The notes below the pieces were generated by a model. The model had not been told where the DNA came from and did no database searches. It saw nothing but the letters and a program-made list of their open reading frames with translations. Source: JABDJL01 sp047614505 (GTDB lineage Bacteria > Pseudomonadota > Gammaproteobacteria > Xanthomonadales > SZUA-36). From it: 8,319 bases of DNA. The position numbers and the translations under genes are program-made. Below, piece after piece: positions 5,972 through 8,319 of the stretch. The stretch lies in contig JBLHGQ010000126.1 in the NCBI GenBank assembly GCA_047614505.1, forward strand, positions 1 to 8,319, written 5' to 3'. Position 1 is the first letter of the stretch. Every line of letters begins with the position of its first letter.

Positions 5972-6370
5972 ATGACACTACTCAAATGGAAACCCGCTTA
6001 TTCCCTCGCTATTCCTTCGGTTGACCTGGAACATCGAGAAATGATTGCCCTGATTAATGAATGTTATGAACGGCTACAAGGCGATTCAGGAAACCAAGCG
6101 ATAGAAGCATTCGTCGGTGAAATTCATGCTGGGATTTCTGCACACTTTGCTTTGGAAGAACAGATCATGCGAAAGTCTGCTTACCCCGAATACCTTGCCC
6201 ACAAAGCTGATCATGAAGAGCTTCTCAATGAGATCCGGGACATGATGGATTATTTGTCCGAAGATCCTGTCGAAGGGGCTCTGCAACTGCAGGAAAATCT
6301 TGGCGACTGGTTTGGGAGACACTTTTCCACCTTTGACGCCCGTTTACACGATCACTTTGATCGAAGGTAA
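5972..6370 (+). CDS. Bacteriohemerythrin
   Basis: The 132-residue four-helix-bundle protein has a non-heme di-iron site that binds O2 reversibly; some hemerythrin-like proteins react with nitric oxide. All seven ligands are present: H21 (LEHREM), H58 and E62 (HFALEE), H77 and H81 (HKADH), H117 and D122 (HFSTFD). The WKPAY start and the IPSVDLEH lead are family-typical, and length is normal for a single-domain member. No signal peptide, so cytoplasmic. It starts 5 bp after the fusion gene stop, probably the last gene of the same transcript. No terminator is visible after it. Its position suggests storage, delivery or scavenging of O2 or NO near the reductase, possibly protecting the Fe-S clusters of the fusion protein; this is inference. 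Confidence 0.92.
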   Translation: MTLLKWKPAYSLAIPSVDLEHREMIALINECYERLQGDSGNQAIEAFVGEIHAGISAHFALEEQIMRKSAYPEYLAHKADHEELLNEIRDMMDYLSEDPVEGALQLQENLGDWFGRHFSTFDARLHDHFDRR

Positions 6371-6478
6371 CTTGCAATTTATTCGTCGGTTTGCCTTTCC
6401 TTATCCTTGCGCTTTGCTAATAAGTTCCGTAATTTGTTCATCTTCATTTCATTCAGCCTTGGAACCAGGACTTATCCA

Positions 6479-7642
6479 ATGTTCAGAAACGAAAACAGGG
6501 AAAGTGTGATCATTTTCTTCGCAAGGAAGGCAATCAATCCAATTCGGGAATTCACCTGCCTTTTGTCGTTGTTATCGGCAATGACAATCACAGTCCCCGT
6601 CCATGCCTCAGATGTCATCGTATTTGAATGCGACATTTTTTCACAGGTGGCACCCGCACCCATATTTTCAATAGAGAACCGTTATACCTTCCGCCGGCAT
6701 GTTGTTGAGACCGAACCCACGGATGAATTTTTCGGGGACGGTTGGGCGCAGGGACGCTTTGCCAATAACGGGACATTTGAAGTAGACGTTTATCCAACGG
6801 GCGGTGGAACGGCGACAGAAAAAGGCACCAGCCTGCGTACGTTTATTCTCGATGGAATCGTCGCAGTGAATGACGAAATTATCGATGATGGTCTTGAAAC
6901 AGATAAGGCAGTCACGTTTGAAGACTTTAAACTGGAAAGCTTCAGCATGACCCTGACTGACAGCGAAGGAACGTCCTTAAGCAATCACCTGGACTATCCG
7001 GAAATCTTCAATCTTGAGGACTATGAGAGAAAGGATTGCCTGGTCACCTGGCGTGCACCGGCGCCGGTGCCCTGCGGTGGGCAAGGCTCGGTTTGTGAGG
7101 TCGGGTTTCACAGAGGAACCATCACTTCGGTAAGTTACCTTCCTCACGAGGAAAGCCATGGATTCGAAATCAACGCGGGCTTGAATGATGCCTGGGTCAG
7201 CGCTGACGCGCCGTTGCAGGGCATGTTTGTCACCGTCTTTCCAGATCTTGGATTTATCTTTTTGGCCTGGTTTACTTTTGACTCTGTGGCTTTGGCCCCG
7301 TCGCAGGAAGTAAACCATGAGTCTTCAGGGCAAATTGAAAAAACCGTCTATAGTTCCGCAGTGTTTGGTGCCGACGATCAGCGCTGGGTAACAGCTCTTG
7401 GTACATTTAGTGGAGACGGCGCATCTCTCAAGGCTGAGTTGACCACCGGCGGCAAGTTTCATTCTTCGGACCCGACACCGGTGCAGGATACCGAGTACGG
7501 CACCATAAATCTGAAGTTCAACAGTTGCTCTGAGGGAATGGTCACTTACAACTTTCCTTCGGCCATGCTATCCGGGCAGTTCAATATTGGCCGTGTGCTC
7601 AATGACAACGTTGCACTGTGTGAGGCGCTGGCTACCCCCTGA
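6479..7642 (+). CDS. Secreted beta-rich protein of unknown function
   Basis: The 387-residue protein starts at ATG 6479, with AGGA at 6467-6470. A longer reading from TTG at 6407 has no ribosome site and only delays the signal peptide. Residues 25-43 (ending PVHA) form a Sec signal with likely cleavage before SDV, though the stretch before it is unusually long. The mature part looks all-beta, acidic and Thr/Ser/Gly-rich. The C-terminal 150 residues hold a pattern I have seen in secreted gammaproteobacterial hypotheticals: GLNDAW (234), FVTVFPDLGFIFLAWFT (250-266), RWVTALG (302), GTINLKFNSC (341-350), then a closing LNDNVALC (374-381). Cysteines at 51, 187, 199, 206, 350 and 381 could form disulfides. 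It lies 108 bp after the hemerythrin gene and has no obvious link to respiration. No function assigned. Confidence 0.75.
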   Translation: MFRNENRESVIIFFARKAINPIREFTCLLSLLSAMTITVPVHASDVIVFECDIFSQVAPAPIFSIENRYTFRRHVVETEPTDEFFGDGWAQGRFANNGTFEVDVYPTGGGTATEKGTSLRTFILDGIVAVNDEIIDDGLETDKAVTFEDFKLESFSMTLTDSEGTSLSNHLDYPEIFNLEDYERKDCLVTWRAPAPVPCGGQGSVCEVGFHRGTITSVSYLPHEESHGFEINAGLNDAWVSADAPLQGMFVTVFPDLGFIFLAWFTFDSVALAPSQEVNHESSGQIEKTVYSSAVFGADDQRWVTALGTFSGDGASLKAELTTGGKFHSSDPTPVQDTEYGTINLKFNSCSEGMVTYNFPSAMLSGQFNIGRVLNDNVALCEALATP

Positions 7643-7675
7643 CCGACTCATTTATTCACGGCGAAACATTGCTCA

Positions 7676-7700
7676 GGTTAAACTAGTCATTAGTAGAACC
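7676..7700. repeat. 25-bp imperfect inverted repeat ahead of the KAP NTPase gene
   Basis: Centred at 7688, the arms are GGTT-n2-ACTA and TAGT-n2-AACC, and 9 of 12 position pairs are complementary. It ends 26 bp before the ATG at 7727. This spacing suits an operator overlapping the promoter, or a hairpin in the leader. It has no following T-run, so it is not a standard terminator for the gene before it. The rest of the 7643-7726 gap holds no convincing promoter. Confidence 0.4.
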
Positions 7701-7726
7701 ATGAATTAGCAATGGAATAACAAGCC

Positions 7727-8319
7727 ATGACAAACCCCAACCTTCGCGAAGCGCCTTTAACTTTCCAAAGTTCACTGCAGGAAGGTCACGATGAGCTTCA
7801 ACATGACACGCTCAAATTGCTGCCTTATGCGCACGCCTTGAGGGATTTTATTCACGAATGTGAAACTCCAATGACAATTGGAGTTCAAGGGGACTGGGGA
7901 ATTGGCAAGACCAGCCTGATGAACATGTTGCGCGGCACAGAGGGTGTTGCTGGTTCTGGACTTTTAAATCAGGAAAGTTGCAAAGTCATCAGTTTTGAGA
8001 CCTGGCTGTATTCCCAGTTCAATAAGGGGGAGACGCTGGCTATTGCGTGTATGCACTCTTTGACCACCAAAATAAGCGAGATCTTAAAGCAGTCTGGAAG
8101 AGTAGACATTCAGGCGGTTGACTCATTGGAAAGCAATGCAAAGTCATCCCTGGAATTAGTCCTGGCCAATATTCGTGATCGGCAGAACGATGGCCCGAAA
8201 AAAGATGGTTTCGAAGACATTTCCGCCCAGATGATCGGCTTTCGGCAAGAATTTCGATCCTTGTTGCATTTGTGGAAGGCTTTGGACGACTCCAATCGAT
8301 TTGTAGTTTTCATAGATGA
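7727..8319 (+). CDS. KAP-family P-loop NTPase, N-terminal part, 3' end outside window
   Basis: The frame is open from ATG 7727 to the edge (197 full codons). The Walker A loop is GDWGIGKT at 55-62, preceded by a hydrophobic strand (MTIGVQ), with FETWLYSQFN further on, matching the aromatic block that follows Walker A in KAP NTPases. The window ends in VVFID at 193-197, where the Walker B aspartates are expected. Residues 100-190 are helical, an insert where some KAP proteins carry membrane helices; none is seen here. KAP proteins include PifA of plasmid F, which excludes phage T7, and many lie in defence loci, so a role in phage defence is possible but not shown. A weak GGAA about ten bases ahead is the only ribosome site candidate. 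Too short to be listed as a closed frame because it is cut by the edge. Confidence 0.8.
   Translation, partial: MTNPNLREAPLTFQSSLQEGHDELQHDTLKLLPYAHALRDFIHECETPMTIGVQGDWGIGKTSLMNMLRGTEGVAGSGLLNQESCKVISFETWLYSQFNKGETLAIACMHSLTTKISEILKQSGRVDIQAVDSLESNAKSSLELVLANIRDRQNDGPKKDGFEDISAQMIGFRQEFRSLLHLWKALDDSNRFVVFID

Noticed and set aside
6407..6478. Longer TTG start for the secreted protein.
   Set aside because: It has no ribosome site and would put 24 more residues before an already long signal peptide; ATG 6479 has AGGA at good spacing.
6371..6478. Gap between the hemerythrin and secreted-protein genes checked for a terminator, promoter or small RNA.
   Set aside because: Pyrimidine-rich stretch with no GC-rich hairpin, no FNR-type box and no convincing -35/-10 pair.
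7639..7678. Possible terminator after the secreted-protein gene (CCTGA at 7639-7643, TCAGG at 7674-7678).
   Set aside because: Only a 5-bp stem with a loop of about 30 bases and no T-run; not credible as an intrinsic terminator.

Overview
The window looks like a chromosomal piece of a Gram-negative proteobacterium, most likely a gammaproteobacterium. Evidence is Shine-Dalgarno-led compact genes, Sec signal peptides, a periplasmic copper chaperone, a CRP/FNR-type operator and a secreted beta-rich protein of a kind I associate with that class. The species cannot be named from the sequence.

Layout: (1) 1-403, minus strand, the N-terminal part of a COX15/CtaA-like (heme A synthase family) membrane protein that runs off the left edge. 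(2) 404-575, a divergent control region. It holds a near-perfect FNR/DNR-type box (483-496) centred exactly 41.5 bp from the start site implied by an extended -10 element (516-524), plus a divergent extended -10 and a 14-bp palindrome. (3) 576-6370, a tight plus-strand run of six genes: a 55-residue single-helix protein, a CuA-bearing oxidase subunit II, a B-type (ba3-like) heme-copper subunit I, a SCO/SenC copper chaperone, a 685-residue cytochrome b-ferredoxin-FlpD/MvhD-like fusion, and a bacteriohemerythrin. (4) 6479-7642, a secreted protein of unknown function. (5) 7676-7700, an inverted repeat, then from 7727 the N-terminal part of a KAP-family P-loop NTPase that runs off the right edge.

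How it may work: subunit I keeps all six histidines for two hemes and CuB but has Gln where the oxygen-reducing ba3 enzymes have the cross-linked Tyr (GHSSQQIN instead of GHPxVY). With an FNR/DNR box in front and a hemerythrin behind, this favours a CuA-containing nitric oxide reductase of the sNOR/eNOR kind over an oxygen reductase. The order subunit II - subunit I - SenC - extra orf recalls the norSY-senC-orf1 cluster of ammonia oxidisers (from memory, unchecked). The most unusual part is the fusion protein. A b6-like diheme membrane domain with a modified Qo (PEWY) motif is followed on the predicted cytoplasmic side by two [4Fe-4S] clusters and a domain like the electron-transfer subunit of Hdr/Mvh complexes, then by one more helix and a predicted periplasmic beta domain. 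This suggests electron exchange between a cytoplasmic Fe-S donor, the quinone pool and the periplasmic side, tied to the reductase. That is inference and needs biochemical proof.
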